A stretch of DNA of 64,000 nucleotides from Rhodococcus qingshengii (GTDB lineage Bacteria > Actinomycetota > Actinomycetes > Mycobacteriales > Mycobacteriaceae), in NCBI RefSeq assembly GCF_021025955.1, contig NZ_JAJNCL010000005.1, positions 1-64,000 on the forward strand, read 5' to 3'. The first letter of the stretch is position 1. The number at the start of each line of letters is the position of its first letter. Made by a program: the position numbers and the translations under genes. Positions 25,635-33,346 of the stretch are shown piece after piece. The notes under the pieces were generated by a model that was not told where the DNA came from, did no database searches, and saw only the letters and a list, made by a program, of their open reading frames with translations.

Positions 25635-26363
25635 ATGAGTAAGCCAGTGGAAATGACCAACAAGGTTCGACTCGACGACCTCATCGACGCGATCAAGAAG
25701 GTGCACACCGACGCGCTCGACCAGCTTTCCGACGCCGTGATCGCCGCTGACCATCTCGGTGAAGTTGCAGATCATCTGATCGGCCACTTCGTCGACCAGG
25801 CGCGCAGGTCGGGAGCGTCGTGGACGGAGATCGGCGCGAGCATGGGTGTCTCGAAGCAGGCTGCGCAGAAGCGTTTTGTTCCCAAGGCGTCGAGTGATCA
25901 GAAGCCGATGGATCCGAACGAAGGATTCAACCGATTCACTCCCCGGGCGAAGAACGTCGTCATGGCCTCGCAGAACGAAGCCCGCGCCGCAGGTAACGCA
26001 GATATCCAGCCCGAGCACCTGCTCCTGGGGCTTGTCGAGGAGCCCGCCGGGTTGGCTGCGAAGGCGATAGTGGCGCAGGGGGTGGAGCTCGGATCCGTCC
26101 GAGCTGCAGTAGCCGGTGTACTACCGGCGCCGACTTCCGAACTACCAGAACTCATTCCGTACGACGCTCGTGCGCGCAAGGTCCTGGAACTGACGTTCCG
26201 TGAGGCTCTTCGCCTGGGCCACAACTACATCGGAACCGAGCACATCCTGCTCGCGCTGCTCGAACTCGAAGACGGATCAGGTGTTCTGGCTGATCTCGGA
26301 ATCTCGAAGTCGGTTGCGGAGTCGAACATCGTGGGAGCTTTGGCCGTCATTCAGGGTCAGTGA
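25635..26363 (+). CDS. Clp-N domain protein with N-terminal HTH
   Basis: This 242-residue protein joins a DNA-binding-like helix-turn-helix (SWTEIGASMGVSKQAAQKRF, about 62-81) to two Clp-N repeats (HLLLGLVEEPAGLAAKAI and HILLALLELEDGSGVLADLG), the substrate-adaptor domain of ClpC/ClpA. There is no AAA domain, so it is not an unfoldase. The upstream twin palindromes suggest it represses its own gene. It could hand proteins to ClpCP, be regulated by Clp proteolysis, or sense unfolded protein; these are inferences. It shares a bidirectional terminator with the cold-shock gene. Confidence 0.85.
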   Translation: MSKPVEMTNKVRLDDLIDAIKKVHTDALDQLSDAVIAADHLGEVADHLIGHFVDQARRSGASWTEIGASMGVSKQAAQKRFVPKASSDQKPMDPNEGFNRFTPRAKNVVMASQNEARAAGNADIQPEHLLLGLVEEPAGLAAKAIVAQGVELGSVRAAVAGVLPAPTSELPELIPYDARARKVLELTFREALRLGHNYIGTEHILLALLELEDGSGVLADLGISKSVAESNIVGALAVIQGQ

Positions 26364-26384
26364 TTCAGGGGTGAATTTGATGCA

Positions 26385-26420
26385 GAAGAGGGCCGCACCC
26401 TTGCGGGTGCGGCCCTCTTC
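26385..26420. terminator. 16-bp perfect bidirectional hairpin
   Basis: Bases 26385-26400 and 26405-26420 are exact reverse complements with a TTGC loop. The plus-strand stem begins with an A-rich flank and ends in CTCTTC. It lies between the Clp-N gene and the convergent cold-shock gene. Confidence 0.9.
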
Positions 26421-26432
26421 ATGTGTCACTGA

Positions 26433-26636
26433 TTAGACAGCGCGCACATTGGTGGCCTGAGGACCCTTCTGGCCCTGGCCAACCTCGAACTCCACACGCT
26501 GGTTCTCGTCGAGCGACTTGTAGCCGTTGCCCGAGATCTCAGAGTAATGAACGAACACGTCCGGTGTTCCGTCGTCGGGAGCGATGAAACCAAAGCCCTT
26601 TTCGCCGTTGAACCACTTCACGATGCCCTGTGCCAT
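26433..26636 (-). CDS. cspA: Cold-shock protein (CspA family)
   Basis: This 67-residue protein is an intact cold-shock-domain protein. RNP1 is KGFGFIA near residues 14-20 and RNP2 is VFVHYSE (28-34). It binds single-stranded RNA or DNA and acts as an RNA chaperone. The minus-strand upstream region (26637 to about 26750) presumably holds its promoter and 5' untranslated leader. The exact paralogue name (cspA, cspB) cannot be assigned from sequence alone. Confidence 0.95.
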   Translation of the reverse strand: MAQGIVKWFNGEKGFGFIAPDDGTPDVFVHYSEISGNGYKSLDENQRVEFEVGQGQKGPQATNVRAV

Positions 26637-26926
26637 ACAAACTCCCTACAAACTCGATCCGGGCCCTCACATCGAAGTCCCGATCTCGATGTCTCTATCC
26701 TCCCATGCCGCGCAAGTCGAACGGTGGGCGACATGCATAAGCGCGTTGTCAGGGGCCGACGAGGGGGGAGGGATAGCGATCTTCAACACTTGTCTGATCA
26801 ATCCGTCGAAGGCCCGGACTAGCAGTTCGCATGCCGGCCTGCGGGCTGGACCAGCGAGAAAGCTGCCCAGCTGTGTTCTCGCGCTCCGATCGCTCGAACT
26901 CGACAGCGTAGGGACCCCATGGGAGC
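26637..26926. other. Gene-free interval upstream of cspA
   Basis: This stretch of about 290 bases holds no convincing gene on either strand. It should contain the cspA promoter and long leader on the minus strand. No clear hairpin or repeat was seen apart from the IdeR box that follows at 26927. Confidence 0.5.
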
Positions 26927-26945
26927 TGAGGGTGGGCTAACCTCT
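26927..26945. promoter_or_regulatory. IdeR/DtxR-type iron box
   Basis: The 19-mer TGAGGGTGGGCTAACCTCT matches 14 of 19 positions of the mycobacterial IdeR consensus TTAGGTTAGGCTAACCTAA, with the central GGCTAACCT intact. It lies about 55 bp before the start of a siderophore-binding lipoprotein gene, as expected for iron repression. Binding is inferred. Confidence 0.7.
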
Positions 26946-26998
26946 CATCTGCTGTGCCCTCGGCGCGCGCAGCAGACGCCGATAAGGAGAGTGCACAC

Positions 26999-28006
26999 GT
27001 GTACGGAACGATTCGCGAATCACCGACGTCCGCTGAACTTGTGGACCAGCTCAGTCGCCGTGGGTTCTTCGGTGTAGGCGCGGCGGCAGCGGCCGCCATC
27101 CTTGCGGGTTGTTCGACGACTTCAGATGCCGCTGATGCCGGCGAACAACGCAAGGTGATCAATGCGCTCGGAACCACCACGATCTCGGGAAAGCCGGAAA
27201 GGATCGTTGTCGCCAGCGACTTCACGGATCTCGAATTCCTCCTGTCCCTCGGCGTGCACCCCGTCGCCTACGGCAATACGGGAGCGTGGGACCGCGGCGC
27301 TCTGCCGTGGCAGAGTACCGCTGGGATAGCTGATCTCGAAAGCTTCGGCACCACAGGCGAAATCAATCCGGAAATCATCGCGGGTTACTCGCCGGACCTC
27401 ATCATCGGTATGAAGACTTATCTCGAACCTGCGGCTGAGAAGCTCAGGCAGATCGCGCCGGTCGTGGCGTTGGACTGGACCACGTCGTGGCGTGACGGCG
27501 TCGCCACGGTCGGCCAGGCGGCTTTTGTCGACGAGGCCGCTACTGCGGCGATCGCCCGGACCGATGCCCTGATCTCCGACACGGCAGCTTCACTCAACGG
27601 TCTGGGCGGCAAGGCCATCATGATCGGCTCAATGTACGGCGATCAGTTGTATGTGCAAGGGGATGCCAGTGCGCCCGGGGTTCTGCTGCGCGAACTCGGA
27701 CTCAACTATCGCGGATACAACGCCGAGCAGATGGCTGCTCTGTCGATGGAGCAGGCCGAAGTACTCGCGCCCGCAGACATTCTGCTCAGCCTCGCATCTG
27801 ATCCGGAGGCGACGGCGAGGTTGGAAGACTTCGCAGTTTTCCAGAACCTCCCCGCTGTGAAGGCGCGAGCCTACGCGCCGGTCGAACTACTGCTCTCGAA
27901 TGCCTTCGTCGACAATTTCGGTCCACTGAGCGCGCCGTACGCCTTGCCGCAGCTCGCCGAGGTCCTGACCGGGCTTGCGGCGGGCCAGGGGAAACAGCTT
28001 CCCTGA
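26999..28006 (+). CDS. Iron-siderophore binding lipoprotein
   Basis: This 335-residue solute-binding protein belongs to the ferric-siderophore receptor class. SRRGFFGVG is a twin-arginine motif and ILAGC is the lipobox, so it is a Tat-exported lipoprotein. PERIVVASDFTDLEFLLSLG and NPEIIAGYSPDLIIGMK are class blocks. GTG 26999 follows AAGGAG by 9 bases; the upstream GTG at 26954 lacks a site. An IdeR box precedes it. Like the other receptor 3.3 kb away it has no transporter genes beside it, so it must share a remote permease. The two receptors are only distantly alike. Confidence 0.88.
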   Translation: MYGTIRESPTSAELVDQLSRRGFFGVGAAAAAAILAGCSTTSDAADAGEQRKVINALGTTTISGKPERIVVASDFTDLEFLLSLGVHPVAYGNTGAWDRGALPWQSTAGIADLESFGTTGEINPEIIAGYSPDLIIGMKTYLEPAAEKLRQIAPVVALDWTTSWRDGVATVGQAAFVDEAATAAIARTDALISDTAASLNGLGGKAIMIGSMYGDQLYVQGDASAPGVLLRELGLNYRGYNAEQMAALSMEQAEVLAPADILLSLASDPEATARLEDFAVFQNLPAVKARAYAPVELLLSNAFVDNFGPLSAPYALPQLAEVLTGLAAGQGKQLP

Positions 28007-28052
28007 CCTCGCTTCCGAGCCTATGGACGCCGTGTCGGCCTAGCATCGAGAC

Positions 28053-28772
28053 ATGGTGGACATAGATCTGACGGGCCGCGCCGCAGTAGTCGGCGGATCA
28101 CAACCGCTACGAGCCATACTTGAAACACCCACTACCCCCGGCCCGTGGCCGGGGGTAGTGATGATTCACGAGGCCTTCGGGCTCGAAGAGGTAATGCAGC
28201 GTCAAGCCAAGCGGCTGGCCGCTGCGGGGTTCTTGACGCTCGCCGTCGACCTCTACAGCGCGGGCGGGGCGAAGCGTTGCCTCGTGCCCACCATGACGTC
28301 GATGCTTCGAGGCCACGGCAAGGCGTTCACCGACATCGAAGTCGCTCGCAGTTGGTTGGTGGAATCCCCGGACTGCACGGGAAAGATCGGTGTCATCGGA
28401 TTTTGTATGGGCGGCGGCTTCGCGATGGTCAGCGCCGGAGATTTCGATGCTGCATCGGTCAATTACGGTCAGCTTCCACGCAAACTCGATGAGGCCGTGG
28501 TGGATGCGTGCCCGATCGTCGGGAGTTTCGGAGGCAAGGACTTTTCGCTCCGGGGCGCAGCAGCGAAACTGGAGACGGCGCTCAACAATGCCGGTATCGA
28601 GAACGACGTCAAGGAGTACCCCACCGCCGGCCACGCGTTCCTCAACGACGCGGAGGCCGGACCCAAGGTGCTTCGTCCGTTGGAGCGCATCGTCGGAATC
28701 GGTCCCGATCCTGTTGCAGCGCAGGATGCCTGGAAGCGAATCGACTCGTTCTTCGAGCGCCACCTGGCATGA
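28053..28772 (+). CDS. Dienelactone hydrolase family protein
   Basis: This 239-residue alpha/beta hydrolase is of the dienelactone-hydrolase type: the nucleophile is Cys in GFCMGG, the acid is Asp in GGKDFS and the His lies in TAGHAFLND. The family includes carboxymethylenebutenolide hydrolases of chloroaromatic breakdown, but many members have other ester or lactone substrates. TAGCAT at 28041-28046 lies six bases before the ATG, so a leaderless transcript is likely. The gene ends next to the convergent SDR gene with no gap. Confidence 0.85.
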   Translation: MVDIDLTGRAAVVGGSQPLRAILETPTTPGPWPGVVMIHEAFGLEEVMQRQAKRLAAAGFLTLAVDLYSAGGAKRCLVPTMTSMLRGHGKAFTDIEVARSWLVESPDCTGKIGVIGFCMGGGFAMVSAGDFDAASVNYGQLPRKLDEAVVDACPIVGSFGGKDFSLRGAAAKLETALNNAGIENDVKEYPTAGHAFLNDAEAGPKVLRPLERIVGIGPDPVAAQDAWKRIDSFFERHLA

Positions 28773-29498
28773 TCAGCGACTGGTTCTCTCACCGCCGTTG
28801 ACTGCCAGTACCTGGCCGGTGATCTGCCGGGCGCCAGGTGAGGCCAAGAAGTGGACGGCCGACGCGATGTCGTCCGGCGTTCCGGCACGCTTGGTGCTGG
28901 TGGACTCGATCAGCATCGCGCGACGCTCGTCCGTCAGAAAGTCCCGGAAGAACTCGGTGTCGGCGATGTAACCGGGGGAGACGATGTTCGCGGTGATGCC
29001 TTCTGGGCCCAGTTCGGCGGCCAGATCGATATTCCACGTCGCCACTGCCGCTTTGGCAGCGCCGTACGCTCCCGCGCCCTTGTCGGCGGCGATCGATCCG
29101 ATGGTGATGACGGCACCGCCGCTGGGAATTCGATCGCGAACTGCGGCTGTGGTCAAAACTGCCGAGATGAGATTGGAGTCCAGATTGGCACGCCACGCGG
29201 CGGCCATTGATTCCAGATCTGACGGTGCTTCGCGGTCGAAGTCCGTGTTGCCACCGGCGCAGTGCACGACGACGTCGATGGTTCCCGGAAGCGAATCCTG
29301 CAGCCGTTTCAGGTCTTTCGGGTCGGAATTGTCACACGTCAAGGCGTGAACAGCGTCGCCCAACTCCTCCGCGGTCTTTTCGAGTGTTTCCGTGCGTCGG
29401 CCGGTGACAAAAACTGTGTCTCCGTCTCGGGCGAACGCTGCTGCAACTGCGCGCCCGATCCCTGTTCCACCGCCGGTTACCAGGACTGTGCGTGTCAT
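28773..29498 (-). CDS. SDR family oxidoreductase
   Basis: This 241-residue short-chain dehydrogenase has TGGGTGIG near residues 8-15, a Ser in TIGSIA, the YGAAK Tyr-Lys pair and the C-terminal NGG end. It probably reduces a 3-keto or similar group with NADP(H). The ATG is preceded by GGAGG. It is divergent from a MarR regulator with strong dyads between them, so it is the likely target of that repressor. No further pathway genes are attached. Confidence 0.87.
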   Translation of the reverse strand: MTRTVLVTGGGTGIGRAVAAAFARDGDTVFVTGRRTETLEKTAEELGDAVHALTCDNSDPKDLKRLQDSLPGTIDVVVHCAGGNTDFDREAPSDLESMAAAWRANLDSNLISAVLTTAAVRDRIPSGGAVITIGSIAADKGAGAYGAAKAAVATWNIDLAAELGPEGITANIVSPGYIADTEFFRDFLTDERRAMLIESTSTKRAGTPDDIASAVHFLASPGARQITGQVLAVNGGERTSR

Positions 29499-29516
29499 GC
29501 CTACCTCCGTGAGCTA

Positions 29517-29558
29517 CGTTTAGACCTATACGAAGAACGTATCATTTAGAACTAAACG
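29517..29558. promoter_or_regulatory. Nested dyads between the SDR and MarR genes
   Basis: An outer inverted repeat CGTTTAG (29517-29523) / CTAAACG (29552-29558) encloses an inner one, ATACG-AAGAA-CGTAT (29528-29542). MarR proteins commonly bind such sites and control both directions. The inner dyad is 15 bp, near the size of a MarR site. Confidence 0.55.
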
Positions 29559-29567
29559 AGGTGTGCA

Positions 29568-30107
29568 GTGGTGGGCGACTACAACCCGGACGACGCGGTG
29601 GACGCGGTCGCGTTGGCCTGGCTTCGCGAAAGGCCGGGCACGCCGGTAGAGGGTATCGGCATCGTGACCAGGCTGTGGATGTGCGCCAAGCTGCTCGGTG
29701 AGGATCGCCGACGGGTACTCGCCTCGGCCGGTGCGGACACCGCGACGCTGGACCTACTCAGTGTCCTGCGGCGATCCGGCGAGCCGTATCAGTTGACGAC
29801 TCGCCAGATCACCGAGCAGACCGGAGTCACGGCCGGGGCGATCTCGCAGCGACTCGCGCGCGCGGAGAACGCAGGTCTGGTGAAGAGGTCTGCAACCGAA
29901 GGCTCACGAATCGTTCTCGTGACACTCACTGCCGCCGGTCACGAGCTGGTGGAGCAACTGGTGGACCGAGTCCTCGGCCGTGAAGCCGAACTCACGTCGA
30001 TTCTCACCGAGCAGCAGCAGGCCGAACTGACCGAACTGTTGCGTGTCTTTCTCGACGGTCTACGCGGCGAACTCGGTGACCCCGGCGTCGCGCACGTCGG
30101 AGCTTGA
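29568..30107 (+). CDS. MarR family transcriptional regulator
   Basis: This 179-residue protein is a MarR winged-helix regulator: TRQITEQTGVTAGAISQRLARAENAGLVKR is split over the HTH (about 85-115), followed by the wing and a C-terminal dimer helix. It is divergent from an SDR gene and abuts the convergent pcaF end. Ligands of MarR proteins are usually phenolic or aromatic acids, which would fit the neighbouring protocatechuate cluster, but the SDR is the nearest target. It starts at GTG 29568, close to a second GTG. Confidence 0.85.
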   Translation: MVGDYNPDDAVDAVALAWLRERPGTPVEGIGIVTRLWMCAKLLGEDRRRVLASAGADTATLDLLSVLRRSGEPYQLTTRQITEQTGVTAGAISQRLARAENAGLVKRSATEGSRIVLVTLTAAGHELVEQLVDRVLGREAELTSILTEQQQAELTELLRVFLDGLRGELGDPGVAHVGA

Positions 30108-31319
30108 TCAGGACAGGCGCTCGAAGACCGCAGCCAAGCCCTGCCCGCCACCGATGCACATCGTCTCGAGGCCGTAACGCGCTTCGCGACGGTCCATCTC
30201 GCGCAACAGGGTGGCCAGGATTCGTCCACCCGTGGCACCGACCGGATGGCCGAGGGAGATGCCGGAGCCGTTGGGGTTGATGCGTGGGTCGTCGGCCTCG
30301 AGCTTCCAACTCTGCAGGACTGCAAGGGCTTGTGCCGCAAAGGCTTCGTTGAGTTCGATGACATCCATGTCCGCCAGGGTCAATCCGAGGCGGCCGAGTG
30401 CCTTCTCCGACGCCGGGACGGGACCGATGCCCATGGTGCGGGGAGGAACGCCCGCGACACTCCAACTTGCCAGGCGTGCGAGGGGGCGCAGTCCGAGGGC
30501 ACGAGCTTTGTCGGCAGTAGTGACGATCGCCAGCGCTGCGCCGTCGTTCTGACCGCTGGCATTACCTGCCGTCACGGTGGAGTCGGGGTCGGTCTTTGCG
30601 CGCATGGGACGAAGGCGTGCAAGCGATTCCATCGAGGTATCGGCCCGCGGATGCTCGTCGGTGTCGACGATCAGGGCCTCACCCTTGCGCTGCGGAACGG
30701 ATACCGGAACGATTTCCTCGGCGAAGACGCCGTTCTTCTGGGCGGCGACTGCACGCTGATGTGACTGCACCGCGAGTGCGTCCTGATCCTCTCGGCTGAT
30801 GGAGAACTCGGCGCGCAGGTTCTCCGCCGTTTCGATCATTCCGCCGGGAACCGGGAAGTCGCGTCCACCGGCTGTGACGCGGGCACGAGCGAGACGATCG
30901 CTGAGCGCAACACCTTCACCCTTGACGCCCCAACGCATTCCGGTTGCGTAGAACTCGGCCTGGCTCATCGACTCGGCACCACCCGCGAGGACCAGGTCAC
31001 TGCCACCGGACTGAACCTGCATGACGGCCTGGATGATTGCCTGCAATCCCGACCCGCACCGGCGATCCACCTGCATGCCGGGAACGTCGACACCCAGACC
31101 CGCGTTCAGCGCCGCGATGCGTCCGATCGCCGGAGCCTCACCGTTCGGCGAAGCCTGGCCGAGAATGACGTCATCGATCTCCGCGCCGGAAATGCCGGTA
31201 CGCGTGACGAGTTCGGTGATCAGCGTCGAGGCGAGATCCTCCGGTGCGACGTCACGGAATACGCCGCCGAAGCGGCCGACAGGGGTACGGAGCGGTTCAC
31301 AGATGACAACGTCAGGCAT
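30108..31319 (-). CDS. pcaF: beta-Ketoadipyl-CoA thiolase
   Basis: PcaF cleaves beta-ketoadipyl-CoA with CoA into succinyl-CoA and acetyl-CoA, the last step of the protocatechuate branch. The 403-residue length is normal. Catalytic residues are visible: nucleophilic Cys in DRRCGSGLQAI near residue 90, His in ISLGHPVGATGG and Cys in MCIGGGQG. It is the last gene of the minus-strand pcaHGBLRF cluster, 24 bp after pcaR. A general acetyl-CoA acetyltransferase is possible by sequence, but the context makes PcaF clear. Confidence 0.92.
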   Translation of the reverse strand: MPDVVICEPLRTPVGRFGGVFRDVAPEDLASTLITELVTRTGISGAEIDDVILGQASPNGEAPAIGRIAALNAGLGVDVPGMQVDRRCGSGLQAIIQAVMQVQSGGSDLVLAGGAESMSQAEFYATGMRWGVKGEGVALSDRLARARVTAGGRDFPVPGGMIETAENLRAEFSISREDQDALAVQSHQRAVAAQKNGVFAEEIVPVSVPQRKGEALIVDTDEHPRADTSMESLARLRPMRAKTDPDSTVTAGNASGQNDGAALAIVTTADKARALGLRPLARLASWSVAGVPPRTMGIGPVPASEKALGRLGLTLADMDVIELNEAFAAQALAVLQSWKLEADDPRINPNGSGISLGHPVGATGGRILATLLREMDRREARYGLETMCIGGGQGLAAVFERLS

Positions 31320-31343
31320 TGGTTCTTCCTTGGGTATGCCCGG

Positions 31344-32168
31344 TCAGCGAGTAGCTGCCGAGTGATTGTTGGACGACTGAGTACGTCCGAGATCGACGGA
31401 GATGGCGTCCGCGGTGGCGACTGCGGCCGGAACCAGTTCACCGCGAACAGCTTCGGCGCTGTAGCGGGCGGCTTGGGTGGAGATGTTGACGGCCGCGACC
31501 ACGTCACCGGTTGCGTCCCGGATCGGTGCGGCGAGCGAGCGCAGACCCTCTTCGAGTTCCTGGTCGACTATCGCGAACCCGTCGGCGCGAATCTTCTCGA
31601 GTTCGGCGCGCAGTCCGTCGGCGGTGGAGATGGTCTTGCCGGTCAGGCGGGCGAAGGACACTCGGGCGAGGTAGGCGTCCAGTGCGCCGTCCGGCAAGCC
31701 GGCGAGCAGAACCCTACCCATGGAAGTGGCGTACGCGGGAAAGCGTGTGCCGATGGTGATGGACACCGTCATGATGCGGCTGACCGGAACACGAGCCACG
31801 TACACGACGTCGTCACCGTCGAGGATCGACACGGACGTCGATTCACGGACCTTGGCGGACAAGGCTTCCAGATGCGGCCCGGCGATCTCGGGAAGGGACA
31901 GACTGGAGAGGTAGCTGTAGCCGAGTTCGAGGACTCGCGGCGTCAACCAGAACACCGAACCGTCCGTACGTACGTATTCGAGTTCGACGAGTGTGAGCAG
32001 GAAGCGGCGAGCGGTCGCACGCGTGAGATCGGTGTGCCTGGCAACCTCGCTGAGGGTGCGACGCGGGTGCTCACCGTCGAAAGCCTTGATGACGGAAAGC
32101 CCTCGGGCCAGCGACTGCACGTAGTCCGGGGACGGTCCCGGCGCTTGCTCGCTGCTGTTCTCACTCAT
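31344..32168 (-). CDS. pcaR: IclR-type regulator PcaR
   Basis: This 274-residue IclR regulator has the N-terminal winged helix (RTLSEVARHTDLTRATARRF near 35-55) and the C-terminal effector domain with YATSMGRVLLAGL. Located inside the pca operon, with its start overlapping the pcaL stop (ATGA), it should sense beta-ketoadipate or protocatechuate and control pcaHGBLRF and pcaIJ, as in Rhodococcus opacus. A candidate binding dyad lies in the divergent pcaH-pcaI interval at 36068-36102. Confidence 0.92.
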   Translation of the reverse strand: MSENSSEQAPGPSPDYVQSLARGLSVIKAFDGEHPRRTLSEVARHTDLTRATARRFLLTLVELEYVRTDGSVFWLTPRVLELGYSYLSSLSLPEIAGPHLEALSAKVRESTSVSILDGDDVVYVARVPVSRIMTVSITIGTRFPAYATSMGRVLLAGLPDGALDAYLARVSFARLTGKTISTADGLRAELEKIRADGFAIVDQELEEGLRSLAAPIRDATGDVVAAVNISTQAARYSAEAVRGELVPAAVATADAISVDLGRTQSSNNHSAATR

Positions 32169-33346
32169 GTTGTCTCGTTCTCCTCAGGATCGGCCGAGAG
32201 GTCCGCGAGTGCTTGCTTTCCCAGCGCAAAAGCCAAGTTGCTGTTCGGCACACCCGCATAGACCGCGGTATGGAGAAATACTTCCACGAGTTCGTCGGGA
32301 TCGATCCCGGCACGCAGCGCAGCACGAATGTGCATGTCGAGTTCGTGTTCGTTGCCGACGGCGGTGAGGATCGCGAGAGTGAGGAGCCTGCGGGTGTGGT
32401 GATCGAGGCCGGGGCGTGACCAGATGTCACCCCACGCCGTGCGGGTGATGAAATCCTGGAACGGGGCCGTGAATTCGGTGGCGCCGGCAATGGAACGGTC
32501 GACGTGGGCGTCGCCGAGCACCTGGCGCCGTACGGTCATGCCAGCCGACACCGCGGCGCTACGTTGGGCGAGCGCAGATGTGTGCGAGGCGATATGCGTG
32601 GCAAGTAGTTTGGTGACGCGCCCGGCCTGTTCGACGTTGGCGAGGTGTGCACCGGGATCAACGACGTGCAGTACCGCGTCGGCGATACCGTCGGCGATCG
32701 CGCTCAACGTCGCCGGAGGCGTCGCCGGATCATGCTCGCTAGCGATGAGGAGCGTCGGAGCGACGATACGGGCCAGGTCGGCACGGCCATCCCACCCCGA
32801 AAGTGCCTCGCAGCAGGCGGCATAGCCCTCGTCGGGTGTGGCTTCGACCATCGCGACGTGGCGGGCAACTAGTTCCGGATCGTTGTCGGCCAGTCCCGGC
32901 GTGAACCAGCGTCCGACCACGGCGGCCGCGATGGATGCAATACCGTCCGCACGGACAGCCTGGGCGCGATCGATCCACGGCTGAGCCGGGGCGAACTGCG
33001 ACGACGTGCACATCAAGGTCAACGTCTCGACGCGAGTGGGGTGGTGCGCGGCGATCCACTGGCTGACGGCGCCGCCGAGGGAGAGCCCGACCAGATGAAC
33101 GGATTCGAGTTCGAGCGAATCTAGAAGAGCGATGACATCGCCGGCGAGATCGGCAATGGAATAGGGGCCCGCGGGAACCGGCGACTTGCCATGGCCGCGA
33201 TGGTCGACGGCGATGACGCGGTACCGATTCGACAGCGCGTGAATCTGCGGCTGCCACATGGACAGATCGGATCCGAGTGAACCCAGGAGAACTACTGCGG
33301 GAGCATCAGGATTGCCGGTTTGTTGAAAGTTGAGCGCGACGCTCAT
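32165..33346 (-). CDS. pcaL: Fused enol-lactone hydrolase / carboxymuconolactone decarboxylase PcaL
   Basis: PcaL combines PcaD (residues about 1-255; alpha/beta hydrolase with LVGLSLGGAV nucleophile elbow, and acid/His later) and PcaC (about 275-393; RRQVLGDAHVD and the decarboxylase core HTRRLLTLAILTAVGNEHELDMH). The pair turns gamma-carboxymuconolactone into beta-ketoadipate enol-lactone and then beta-ketoadipate. Such a fusion is a mark of rhodococci and other actinobacteria. Length of 393 is as expected. Its ends overlap pcaB and pcaR by 4 bp each. Confidence 0.95.
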   Translation of the reverse strand: MSVALNFQQTGNPDAPAVVLLGSLGSDLSMWQPQIHALSNRYRVIAVDHRGHGKSPVPAGPYSIADLAGDVIALLDSLELESVHLVGLSLGGAVSQWIAAHHPTRVETLTLMCTSSQFAPAQPWIDRAQAVRADGIASIAAAVVGRWFTPGLADNDPELVARHVAMVEATPDEGYAACCEALSGWDGRADLARIVAPTLLIASEHDPATPPATLSAIADGIADAVLHVVDPGAHLANVEQAGRVTKLLATHIASHTSALAQRSAAVSAGMTVRRQVLGDAHVDRSIAGATEFTAPFQDFITRTAWGDIWSRPGLDHHTRRLLTLAILTAVGNEHELDMHIRAALRAGIDPDELVEVFLHTAVYAGVPNSNLAFALGKQALADLSADPEENETT

